DNA of 39,617 bases. Source: Geminicoccaceae bacterium (GTDB lineage Bacteria; Pseudomonadota; Alphaproteobacteria; Geminicoccales; Geminicoccaceae). Below the pieces are notes generated by a model. The model worked only from the letters and a program-made list of their open reading frames with translations. It did not search any database and was not told where the DNA came from. The translations under genes were made by a program, and so were the position numbers. The DNA is taken from the NCBI GenBank assembly GCA_007694015.1, contig RECO01000125.1:1-39617 (forward strand). Reading direction: 5' to 3'. This document shows, in pieces, positions 26,187-33,491 of the stretch. Every line of letters starts with the position of its first letter. Position 1 is the first letter of the stretch.

Positions 26187-26244
26187 TCAGAGCGCATGTA
26201 GCCGATCGCACCCGTCGGGCGCAATCCGCACGGCCCTGCCTTTA

Positions 26245-26796
26245 TCAGCGCCTCGGGCCCGACGCCAGATCGACGAGTTCCGGGACCCGCGGCGGATCGG
26301 CCAAGCCGCGGGCGCACGCCTCGCGCAACACCCAGTCAACGGTGGGAAACGCCAAGTCGTGCCAGGGGATTTCGCTCCACCGCACCAGGGCCACCTCGGC
26401 CGTCTCGAAGCCGGCCTCGACCTCGGGGCGCAACAGCGACGCGGCATAGAGCAACTGCACCTGATCGATCCGCTTGATGCTGTAGACCGCAAGCAGGCCC
26501 TCGATGCGGATGACGGCGCCAGCTTCCTCCACCGCCTCGCGGATCGCCCCTTCCTCCGGCGTCTCGCCCACCTCCATGAAACCCGCCGGAATGGTCCAAA
26601 AGCCCCTGCGCGGTTCGATCGCCCGCCGGCAGAGCAGAATGCGGTCGCCATGGGCGCACACGGCCCCCACCACCACCTTCGGGTTGATGTAATGGATGTG
26701 GCCGCAGGCGTCGCATACCGCCCGCTCGTGGTCGTCGCCCGGCGGCTGGCGATGGCTGACCGAGCCACCGCAGGCGACGCAGAAGCGGATCGTCAC
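26245..26796 (-). CDS. Nudix hydrolase with N-terminal zinc ribbon
   Basis: The 183-residue protein starts with two CxxC pairs (F-C-V-A-C-G and V-C-D-A-C-G, residues 6-31) that likely hold zinc. It continues with a complete Nudix box (G-F-M-E-V-G-E-T-P-E-E-G-A-I-R-E-A-V-E-E-A-G-A, about residues 72-94). The ribbon-plus-Nudix plan recalls NudC (NAD-cap decapping) and related small proteins, but this one lacks the NudC middle domain and its S-Q-P-W-P-F-P-x-S signature. It may act on ADP-ribose, NADH or similar nucleotides. The GTG start overlaps the upstream stop as GTGA and has GGAGG 4 bases before it. Confidence 0.88.
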   Translation of the reverse strand: MTIRFCVACGGSVSHRQPPGDDHERAVCDACGHIHYINPKVVVGAVCAHGDRILLCRRAIEPRRGFWTIPAGFMEVGETPEEGAIREAVEEAGAVIRIEGLLAVYSIKRIDQVQLLYAASLLRPEVEAGFETAEVALVRWSEIPWHDLAFPTVDWVLREACARGLADPPRVPELVDLASGPRR

Positions 26797-27002
26797 CGCT
26801 CCTCCGCCGGCCGCTTCTTGAACAAGGCCTCGGCGGCGGCTCGATGATCCGAGCGCTTGGCGATCTCGGCCTCGAGCCGCGCGATCTCGGCGCGCAACGC
26901 GCCGATTTGCGCCTCCATCTCGGCGATGGAAACGCCCTCCAACGGCTGGCCGATGCCGAGGGTCCTGGGCTTGGGGCGGGGGCGGTCGTCGTTTTCGAAC
27001 AT
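26793..27002 (-). CDS. Small DUF1192-family protein
   Basis: The 69-residue product has a polar start (M-F-E-N-D-D-R-P-R-P-K-P), then L-E-G-V-S-I-A-E-M-E-A-Q-I-G-A-L and a coiled-coil heptad pattern (residues about 25-65) typical of DUF1192, a small alphaproteobacterial family of unknown function. AGGACGAG lies 6 bases before the ATG. It sits first in a two-gene unit with the Nudix gene and is divergent from gpt. Confidence 0.85.
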   Translation of the reverse strand: MFENDDRPRPKPRTLGIGQPLEGVSIAEMEAQIGALRAEIARLEAEIAKRSDHRAAAEALFKKRPAEER

Positions 27003-27123
27003 GGCGTCTCGTCCTTTACACAAAGGTAGTGCGGCCGGTGTCGGCTGTCGACGGCCCGGCGCTTGACCCGATCCGGGCGCGCTCCTAAGCCCTCGCTCCA
27101 GTTGCGCGCGGCCGGAGGCGACG

Positions 27124-27603
27124 ATGAGCGAGGCGGAGCGGAAATATTTTCCGGTGTCGTGGGAGGAGTTGCACCGCGACGCCAAGGCCTTGTCGTGGCG
27201 CTTGGCCGGCCTTGGGCCATGGAAGGGCATCGTCGCCATCGCCCGCGGCGGTCTGGTCCCGGCGCACATCCTCGCGCGCGAACTCGACATTCGCCTGATC
27301 GATACGGTCTGTATCGCCAGCTACGACGATGAAACCCAGCGCGAGCCGCACGTGCTGAAGGACATCGAGGGACGGGGCAAGGGCTGGCTGATCGTCGACG
27401 ATCTGGTCGACACCGGGCAGACCGGCCGCATCGTGCGCGACATGCTGCCCGACGCCCACTTCGCGACCGTCTACGCGAAGCCCGCCGGCCGGGCGGTGGT
27501 CGACACGTTCATTACCGAGGTGTCGCAGGACACCTGGATCCTGTTTCCCTGGGACGTCGAGCCCCGCTACGCGCAGCCGATCGCCGTGCGCCCGCGCGGC
27601 TGA
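27124..27603 (+). CDS. gpt: Xanthine-guanine phosphoribosyltransferase
   Basis: Gpt salvages guanine, xanthine and hypoxanthine to nucleotides with PRPP. The 159-residue product is of family length. It shows the start [24 protein letters not shown], the PRPP loop [14 protein letters not shown] (about residues 86-99) and W-I-L-F-P-W-D near the end. GGAGG precedes the ATG by 4 bases. It stands alone on the plus strand. Confidence 0.96.
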   Translation: MSEAERKYFPVSWEELHRDAKALSWRLAGLGPWKGIVAIARGGLVPAHILARELDIRLIDTVCIASYDDETQREPHVLKDIEGRGKGWLIVDDLVDTGQTGRIVRDMLPDAHFATVYAKPAGRAVVDTFITEVSQDTWILFPWDVEPRYAQPIAVRPRG

Positions 27604-27610
27604 GGTGGCC

Positions 27611-27769
27611 TCAACCGTAGTCGCAGACGACCTGATAAGCCGGCGTCGGGGGCTTCGTGGCATTCAGCGCCAACGCCTTGGCGCGGGCCGTTGCCTCGCA
27701 GTCGTAGGGCCCGTGACGTTCCTCACCCCGGGCAGGCGGCTGGAACTTGCGAATGACATAGAAAACCAT
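27611..27769 (-). CDS. Small protein of unknown function (52 residues)
   Basis: This frame gives M-V-F-Y-V-I-R-K-F-Q-P-P-A-R-G-E-E-R-H-G followed by P-Y-D-C-E-A-T-A-R-A-K-A-L-A-L-N-A and a V-V-C-D-Y-G end. The composition is that of a small folded protein (a beta start, then a helix) and there are two cysteines. I do not recognise a family. The ATG at 27769 is preferred over a TTG at 27811 that would overlap ribokinase. It lies 38 bases downstream of rbsK, so it is probably co-transcribed. Confidence 0.55.
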   Translation of the reverse strand: MVFYVIRKFQPPARGEERHGPYDCEATARAKALALNATKPPTPAYQVVCDYG

Positions 27770-27807
27770 GGCGCGGCACCTTTCGCAGGCACCTTGCACC
27801 CTCTCTC

Positions 27808-28725
27808 TCAAGAAACCGTTAATGGCTGCATCGGCGGCAGGAGCGCCAAGCCCTCGTCGATGCGGCTCGCCCGCGGTTGCGCCGCCTGCGCACCGAGAGC
27901 CGTGCAGCTGAGCGCCCCGGCAACGGCAGCCCGCCGCGCCGCCACGTCCAGGCTTCCCCCTTCATCCAAGCTGGCGGCGAGGCAGCCGGTAAAGGCGTCG
28001 CCGGCCCCCGTCGTGTCGACGACCTGCACGGGCAAGGCCGGCAGCCGTCCGGCACTTTCGGGCGTGACGACCAGCGCTCCCTCGCCGCCCAACGTCACCA
28101 CCACATCCAGCCCGTGCCCGCCGCTCAACCCTCTCCCCAGTGCGAGTGGCTCTCCGTCGGCGCCGGCCACCATGCGCAATTCGCCCGCGTTCACCACCAG
28201 CACGTCGATCGCGCCGAGCGCCGCAGCGTCGAGCCGCTTGGCCGGCGCCATATTCCACACCACCCGTACCCCCTGCCGCTTGGCTCGCAGCGCCAAGTCC
28301 AGGCTTTGGTCGAACGGCACCTCGTTCTGCAGCAACAGCGTGCGCGCCGCCACGAGGTCGGCATCGGCCACGTCCGCCGACCGCACGGTGGCATTGGCCC
28401 CGGCCGCAACGATGATGCTGTTCTCCCCGCTCCGTTCGACACCGATCACCGCCAGCCCGGTCGGCACCTCGCGCCGGCGCACGAGGCCAAGGTCGACCCC
28501 CGCCTCCTCCAGCCCCGCCGTGGCGATGGACGCCAAGCCATCGTTGCCCACCGCACCGGCCATGCGCACCGCCGCCCCCGCCTTCGCCGCCGCCGCCGCC
28601 TGGTTCGCCCCCTTACCCCCAGCCAGTCGCGTGTAACCCGCGGTGAGCACCGTCTCCCCCGGTGCGGGCAAGTGCTCCACCTCGAACACCAGATCGACGT
28701 TGAGCGAACCGAACACCAACAACAT
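27808..28725 (-). CDS. rbsK: Ribokinase (PfkB family)
   Basis: Ribokinase phosphorylates D-ribose at O5. The 305-residue product has the PfkB signatures: V-F-G-S-L-N-V-D-L-V at the start, L-A-G-G-K-G-A-N-Q-A-A-A-A (near residue 37-49) and V-V-D-T-T-G-A-G-D-A-F-T-G-C with the catalytic Asp. The N-Q-A element fits ribokinase better than fructokinase. GGAGGG lies about 9 bases before the ATG at 28725. No ribose transporter is next to it. Confidence 0.9.
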   Translation of the reverse strand: MLLVFGSLNVDLVFEVEHLPAPGETVLTAGYTRLAGGKGANQAAAAAKAGAAVRMAGAVGNDGLASIATAGLEEAGVDLGLVRRREVPTGLAVIGVERSGENSIIVAAGANATVRSADVADADLVAARTLLLQNEVPFDQSLDLALRAKRQGVRVVWNMAPAKRLDAAALGAIDVLVVNAGELRMVAGADGEPLALGRGLSGGHGLDVVVTLGGEGALVVTPESAGRLPALPVQVVDTTGAGDAFTGCLAASLDEGGSLDVAARRAAVAGALSCTALGAQAAQPRASRIDEGLALLPPMQPLTVS

Positions 28726-28757
28726 CGGACGTGACCCTCCCCTTCGGGCGGTGGTGG

Positions 28758-28839
28758 GAGGAAGGCGAAGGGGGCTTTTGGCCCCCTTCGAAACCCCCGG
28801 GCAGGACCGATCGCCGACAAGCCGGCGATCGGTCCTGCC
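28758..28839 (+). repeat. Two-hairpin dispersed repeat, copy B
   Basis: GAGGAAGG, then hairpin 1 (28766-28790, CGAAGGGGGC, loop TTTTG, GCCCCCTTCG), a linker AAACCCCCG and hairpin 2 (28800-28839, a perfect 17-bp stem with a 6-base loop). Relative to copy A the second pair of stem 1 has changed from A-T to G-C. Hairpin 2 has no sequence likeness to that of copy A but keeps the position. Confidence 0.85.
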
Positions 28840-28883
28840 ACTGTTCGAAGTGGCAGTGGCATCGCCGCCATGCTCCTCGACTG

Positions 28884-28942
28884 GCAGCGGCATCGCCGCT
28901 GCTGGGGGTCTTAGGGGGCCAAAAGCCCCCTAGCCCTTCCTT
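28884..28942 (-). repeat. Two-hairpin dispersed repeat, copy C (inverted)
   Basis: Read on the minus strand: AAGGAAGG, hairpin 1 (28912-28932, TAGGGGGC, loop TTTTG, GCCCCCTA), a linker with ACCCCCAG, and hairpin 2 (28884-28902, 8-bp stem around GAT). It faces copy B, so the two form a composite of about 185 bases between rbsK and the DUF4392 gene. A small extra hairpin (28836-28855, stem TGCCACT) lies between them. Confidence 0.85.
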
Positions 28943-29023
28943 CGTATCTTCCCCACCGCCACCGCTGACAGCGCCTGAGAAACGCGCTCTATTGGGTCCG
29001 AATAGCTCACGGAACGCTGCCCC

Positions 29024-29911
29024 ATGTCCAGCCTGGATCGCTCACTCGCCGACCGTTTGGAACACCGGATTGGCCAGGATGTCGGCCGCAACGTCACGGC
29101 GTTGGTCGAAGCCGCGCGCGGCGGGCTCGCGCGCGCGGCTGAGGCGCTGAGCGAGGCGCGTTCGGTGGTGATCTTGACGGGCTTCTTCATTCCGGCGGCC
29201 GAAGTGCCGGCGGCGGAGACGGATGGGCCGATCGGTGCCGTGTTTTTGGCGCAGGCCCTGGTCGGCCGTGGGGTGGCGGTGCGGCTGGTGACGGACAGCC
29301 CTTGTGCCAAGGTGATCGAGGCGGCGATCGATGCCGCCGGATTGCGCGAGGCTTGCCCGCTCGACGTGGTGGCCGTCACGGGCTTTGCGGGTGGCGAGCC
29401 GCTCGCCGAGGTCGAGGCGCGCATCCAGGCCATCGGACCCAGCCACGTCGTGGCGATCGAACGCTGCGGCCCTGGCGCCGACGGCCGCCCGCGCAACATG
29501 CGCGGCGAGGACATCGGCGGCCACACGGCCGAACTGCACCGCCTGTTCCAACCACCGGCCTATTGCATCGGCATCGGCGACGGCGGCAACGAACTGGGTA
29601 TGGGCAGCTTGCCGCTGGAGTTGATCGCGGCGCACATCGCGCATGGCGAGGTGGCGGCCTGCCGCGTGCCGGCCGACACGCTGGTGGTGGCCGGGGTGTC
29701 GAACTGGGCCGGAGCGGCACTGGCGCTGTTGCTCGGCGGCACCGTCGATGGCGCCGCCCACGACCATATTCTGGCGGCGATCAGCGCCGCCGGCGGGGTC
29801 GACGGCGTGACCCGCCTCGCCGCGGGGACCGTCGACAACGTCGATGCGGCAGCGCATCGGGCGATGATCGACACGCTGGCCGCCGAGGCTCGCCAGGGGA
29901 CCACCGCTTGA
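29024..29911 (+). CDS. DUF4392 D-glutamate cyclase-like protein
   Basis: The 295-residue protein matches the DUF4392 family, best known as the C-terminal domain of mammalian D-glutamate cyclase (DGLUCY), which interconverts D-glutamate and 5-oxo-D-proline. Conserved-looking blocks include V-V-I-L-T-G-F-F-I-P, E-T-D-G-P-I-G-A, V-A-I-E-R-C-G-P-G-A-D-G-R-P-R-N-M-R-G, G-I-G-D-G-G-N-E-L-G-M-G and G-V-S-N-W-A-G. No signal peptide is seen. The stop overlaps the TTG of murL (TTGA), so both are probably translated together. A role in free D-glutamate metabolism beside MurL/MurD2 is my inference; the enzyme activity here is not proven. Confidence 0.85.
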   Translation: MSSLDRSLADRLEHRIGQDVGRNVTALVEAARGGLARAAEALSEARSVVILTGFFIPAAEVPAAETDGPIGAVFLAQALVGRGVAVRLVTDSPCAKVIEAAIDAAGLREACPLDVVAVTGFAGGEPLAEVEARIQAIGPSHVVAIERCGPGADGRPRNMRGEDIGGHTAELHRLFQPPAYCIGIGDGGNELGMGSLPLELIAAHIAHGEVAACRVPADTLVVAGVSNWAGAALALLLGGTVDGAAHDHILAAISAAGGVDGVTRLAAGTVDNVDAAAHRAMIDTLAAEARQGTTA

Positions 29912-31242
29912 CCGCTTTGCCGCGTGCCAAGTGCTTCACCTTCCTGCCGCCGCGGCTCGATGCGGCGACCGGCGCCATCGCACTGCCCTACCGCTTCGAC
30001 GACGACGCACCGCTGGTCGAGCGGATCGACCTCGGCCCGCCGCCTGCGGCACTGGACCCGCCGCGGCTGGCCTTGGCGGAACGGCTCTTGGCCTATCTGC
30101 ACGCGGCGGCCGGGGTCAGCTACTACAAGGCCAAGCTGGCGCCCGTGCTCGACCTCGGGGCGACGGGGCTCGATGCGACGGGCCTTGCCTTCGTCGCACG
30201 GCTCTATCTGCATGGCCTCGGCGAGTTCGCGCACCAGAATGGGTTGGACCTCCGCGGTCACATGCGGCTGGTGGGCGCGGCGCCAGAGCTGACGCCGCTC
30301 GCTGCCGACCTGCCGAGGCGATCCCTCGTTCCGGTCGGCGGCGGCAAGGACAGCCTCGTCACCGTCGAGGCATTGCGCCGGATGGGCGACCCGATGGTCC
30401 TCTTCGCCGTCAACCCCAAGGGCCCGATTACCGCCACCATGCAGGCGAGCGGGCTGGCGGCGCTCAGCGTCCGGCGCCGCCTCGATCCCGCACTGTTCGA
30501 ACTCAATGCGCAGGGTGCGTGGAACGGCCACGTGCCGATCACGGCCATCGTCTCGTTGATCGCGCTTTTGGCTGCCGTCTGGCATGGGGCCGATCGCGTG
30601 GTGATGTCGAACGAGCGCTCGGCCGATGCGGCCAACCTCGTGGCCGACGGCTTTGCCGTGAACCACCAGTGGAGCAAGTCCTGGACGTTCGAGGCGGACC
30701 TCCGGGCGGAACTGGCCCGCGCGGTCAGCCCGGCGCTCGACTGGTTCTCGCTGCTGCGGCCGCTCTCCGAACTGGCGATCGCGCGGCTCTTTGCCGCCGA
30801 AACCCGCTACGACGCGAGCTTTTCGAGCTGTAACCGGAACTTTCACCTGCAAGGGGCAGGGCCGGTTGCCCGCTGGTGCCGCGACTGCCCCAAATGCCGT
30901 TTCGTGTTTCTGGCCTTGGCACCGTTCATGGCGCAGGAGCGGCTGCTCGCCATCTTCGCGGGCGACGTCCTCGACGATCCGATGCAAATCCAGGGCTTTG
31001 CCGAGCTGGTTGGCCTCGAGGGCCACAAGCCCTTCGAGTGCGTCGGCGAAACGGGGGAGGCCGCGGCCGCCCTGATGCAGCTTGCCGCCCGGCCGGAATG
31101 GGCCGAGCGCGCGGTGGTTCGGGCGCTGGCGCCTCGGCTGGCCGAGCACGAGCAAGCCCTTGCCGTCGTATGGGACGAGGCGATGACGCCAGAGGGCCCG
31201 CATGCCATCCCGCCGGCCCTTCGAGGCTTGTTGCGGCCATGA
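29908..31242 (+). CDS. murL: UDP-MurNAc-L-Ala-L-Glu epimerase MurL, TTG start
   Basis: MurL, first described in Xanthomonas, uses ATP to invert the terminal L-Glu of UDP-MurNAc-L-Ala-L-Glu to D-Glu. The 444-residue product has a PP-loop-type motif V-P-V-G-G-G-K-D-S-L (GGGKDS at 144-149), a following S-N-E-R-S-A-D segment and a cysteine group (C308, C324, C327, C330 in S-S-C-N-R-N-F ... W-C-R-D-C-P-K-C). The start TTG at 29908 overlaps the upstream stop; no ATG is well placed. The end overlaps murD2 by ATGA. Pairing with murD2 makes the assignment firm. No glutamate racemase gene is in this window, which says nothing about the rest of the genome. Confidence 0.92.
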   Translation: MTALPRAKCFTFLPPRLDAATGAIALPYRFDDDAPLVERIDLGPPPAALDPPRLALAERLLAYLHAAAGVSYYKAKLAPVLDLGATGLDATGLAFVARLYLHGLGEFAHQNGLDLRGHMRLVGAAPELTPLAADLPRRSLVPVGGGKDSLVTVEALRRMGDPMVLFAVNPKGPITATMQASGLAALSVRRRLDPALFELNAQGAWNGHVPITAIVSLIALLAAVWHGADRVVMSNERSADAANLVADGFAVNHQWSKSWTFEADLRAELARAVSPALDWFSLLRPLSELAIARLFAAETRYDASFSSCNRNFHLQGAGPVARWCRDCPKCRFVFLALAPFMAQERLLAIFAGDVLDDPMQIQGFAELVGLEGHKPFECVGETGEAAAALMQLAARPEWAERAVVRALAPRLAEHEQALAVVWDEAMTPEGPHAIPPALRGLLRP

Positions 31243-32552
31243 GCGTGCTCGCCAAGCTGACGCCAACGACGCGGTTGGCGCTTTGGGGCTATGGCCGGGA
31301 GGGCCAGGCGACGCGCGCGTTTCTGGCCACGGCCGTGCCGGGCCTCGTGCCGACCCTGGTCGCGGACACCCCGCCCGAAACGGCAATCGACCTGCCAACG
31401 CTGACGGGCGAAGCGGGCCGCACGGCGTTGGCCCGGGGCCGCTTCGAGATCGTCGTCAAGTCGCCGGGGATCAGCCTCTACCGCCCCGAGGTCGAGGCGA
31501 TGCGCCAAGCCGGGACGCGGCTCACCTCGTCGACCAACCTCTGGTTCGAACGCCAGCCGGGGCGCACCGTGCTGGCGGTGACCGGGACCAAGGGCAAGAG
31601 CACGACGGCGAGCCTGATCGCCCATCTCTGGCCGGGCGCCATCCTCGCCGGCAATGTCGGCAAGCCGCTGATCGCCGTGCCGGAGGGCAAGGCACCGCTC
31701 GTGCTGGAACTCTCCAGCTACCAATGCGCCGACTTGGCCCACGCGCCGACGGCGATGGTGTTGACCAACCTCTATCCCGAGCACCTGGACTGGCACCTGA
31801 GCCGTGAGCGCTACTTCGCCGACAAGCTGCGGCTGGTCGACCTGGCACCGACCGCCGTCCTGAACGCCAAGGACGCGCGCACGGTCGAACGCTTCCAAGG
31901 CCTCGCCAAGGCCCGTTGGTTCGAGACCGACGCCGGCTGGCACGTTCAGGGCGGCGTCCTCCACCACGGCGCCGAGCCCCGCTGGCGGATGGCCGATTGG
32001 CCGCTGCCGGGGGTGCATAATCTCACCAACCTGGCGGCCGCCCTCACCGCACTGGAGGTGATGGGGCAGCCGAGCGCGGCGGCGCTGCGGTCGGCCGAGC
32101 GCTTCACGGGCCTCGCCCACCGCCTCCAGGTGGTGGCCGTCAGCGGCGGCGTCACTTGGGTCGACGACAGCATTTCGACCACGCCCGAGAGTGCCGCCGC
32201 CGCCCTTGCCGCCTTCGCCGGCCGCCCGGTGACGCTCGTCCTGGGCGGCCAGGACCGGGGGCAGGACGTCACCCCGCTGGCCACGGCGATCCGTGGCCGC
32301 GACGTCCGCATCCTCACGCTACCCGACAACGGCCCGGCGATGGCGGCGGCCCTCACTCGGACGGTCCCCGATCTCGCCGTCGTGCCGTGCGCCGATCTCG
32401 TCGCTGCCATCACCGCCGCCGCCGCCCTGACACCGAGCGGTGGCGTGGTGCTCTTGTCGCCCGCGGCCCCGAGTTACGGGCACTTTCGCAATTTCGAGGA
32501 GCGGGGCGAGCGCTTCGCCACCTTGGCCCGCCGCGCGCCGCCGCCTCAGTAG
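31239..32552 (+). CDS. murD2: UDP-MurNAc-L-Ala--L-glutamate ligase MurD2
   Basis: MurD2 is a Mur ligase that adds L-Glu instead of D-Glu to UDP-MurNAc-L-Ala. The 437-residue product has a Rossmann start (L-A-L-W-G-Y-G-R-E-G-Q-A-T), the ATP loop V-T-G-T-K-G-K-S-T-T-A-S (116-122 core), L-E-L-S-S-Y-Q, N-L-Y-P-E-H-L-D-W-H, G-V-H-N-L-T-N-L-A-A-A and V-D-D-S-I-S-T-T-P-E-S in place of the usual MurD N-D-S-K-A-T-N. These differences and the murL neighbour support MurD2 over ordinary MurD. It follows murL by ATGA overlap and runs 7 bases into the convergent ppk2. Confidence 0.9.
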   Translation: MSVLAKLTPTTRLALWGYGREGQATRAFLATAVPGLVPTLVADTPPETAIDLPTLTGEAGRTALARGRFEIVVKSPGISLYRPEVEAMRQAGTRLTSSTNLWFERQPGRTVLAVTGTKGKSTTASLIAHLWPGAILAGNVGKPLIAVPEGKAPLVLELSSYQCADLAHAPTAMVLTNLYPEHLDWHLSRERYFADKLRLVDLAPTAVLNAKDARTVERFQGLAKARWFETDAGWHVQGGVLHHGAEPRWRMADWPLPGVHNLTNLAAALTALEVMGQPSAAALRSAERFTGLAHRLQVVAVSGGVTWVDDSISTTPESAAAALAAFAGRPVTLVLGGQDRGQDVTPLATAIRGRDVRILTLPDNGPAMAAALTRTVPDLAVVPCADLVAAITAAAALTPSGGVVLLSPAAPSYGHFRNFEERGERFATLARRAPPPQ

Positions 32553-33379
32553 CGGTCCGGCACCACATTGGTCGCCCACGGACCGAGCCCCGGCGCGACC
32601 TCCTTGGGGCGCTTGGCCACCTTCGGCATCGACGGCAGATCGACCTCCACCTTGGAGTACGGGACCTGGTCGAGCAGGTGGCTGATCAAGTTCAGCCGTG
32701 CCCGCCGCTTGTCGTCGGAGGGCACGATGTGCCAGGGCGCGTGCGGCGTGTGCGTGGCCTCGAACATCCGCTGATAGGCCACCGTGTAATCCCACCAGCG
32801 GCGCACCGATTCGAGGTCCATCGGGCTCAGCTTCCATTGCCGCATCGGGTCGTCGATGCGACGCTGAAAGCGCCGCTGCTGCTCTTTCTGGCTCACATCG
32901 AGGAAATACTTGACCAGGATGATGCCGTTGTCGACGATCTCCTTTTCGAATGCCGGCGCCAGGCGCAGGAAGCGCTCGTATTGCGCGTCGGTGCAAAACC
33001 CCATCACCCGCTCGACACCGGCGCGGTTGTACCAGGAGCGGTCGAACAGGATCACCTCGGCCGCGGCCGGGAAGTGCTCGATGTAGCGCTGTACGTACAT
33101 CTGCGTCTTTTCCCGGTCCGAGGGGGCCGGCAAGGCGACGTGCTTGAACACCCGCGGGCTGACCCGCTGCATGATCCGGGCGATCACCCCACCCTTGCCC
33201 GCCGTGTCGCGGCCCTCGAACACGACGACGATGCGCGCACCCGTGGCCCGCACCCAGGTCTGCATCCGGGTCAACTCGGTCTGCAAGCGTGCGAGTTCCT
33301 GCTCGAACGCCTTGCGCTTCATCTTCGGCGGCGCGGCGTCGGCGCGTTCGTCCTTCTTCGCGTTCTTGGCCTTGGCCAT
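32546..33379 (-). CDS. ppk2: Polyphosphate kinase 2
   Basis: PPK2 transfers phosphate between polyphosphate and nucleoside diphosphates or monophosphates. The 277-residue single-domain protein has Walker A G-R-D-T-A-G-K-G-G (56-64), a lid region with Q-M-Y-V-Q-R-Y and Walker B D-R-S-W-Y-N-R-A-G-V-E-R-V-M-G-F (113 onwards). The Lys/Ala-rich start is likely disordered. One domain and this length fit class I, which mostly phosphorylates NDPs, but the class is not certain from motifs alone. GGGAGG precedes the ATG. Confidence 0.95.
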   Translation of the reverse strand: MAKAKNAKKDERADAAPPKMKRKAFEQELARLQTELTRMQTWVRATGARIVVVFEGRDTAGKGGVIARIMQRVSPRVFKHVALPAPSDREKTQMYVQRYIEHFPAAAEVILFDRSWYNRAGVERVMGFCTDAQYERFLRLAPAFEKEIVDNGIILVKYFLDVSQKEQQRRFQRRIDDPMRQWKLSPMDLESVRRWWDYTVAYQRMFEATHTPHAPWHIVPSDDKRRARLNLISHLLDQVPYSKVEVDLPSMPKVAKRPKEVAPGLGPWATNVVPDRY

Positions 33380-33491
33380 CCGAACCTCCCCGATCCTTTA
33401 TTGGGAGCCTAGCCCGCCCCCGGCAGGGCTGTCACCGATCGGTTGCCCGCGCCGCGTTGAACCGGCGCTCCCGGCGTGCCACCTTCCGGGC

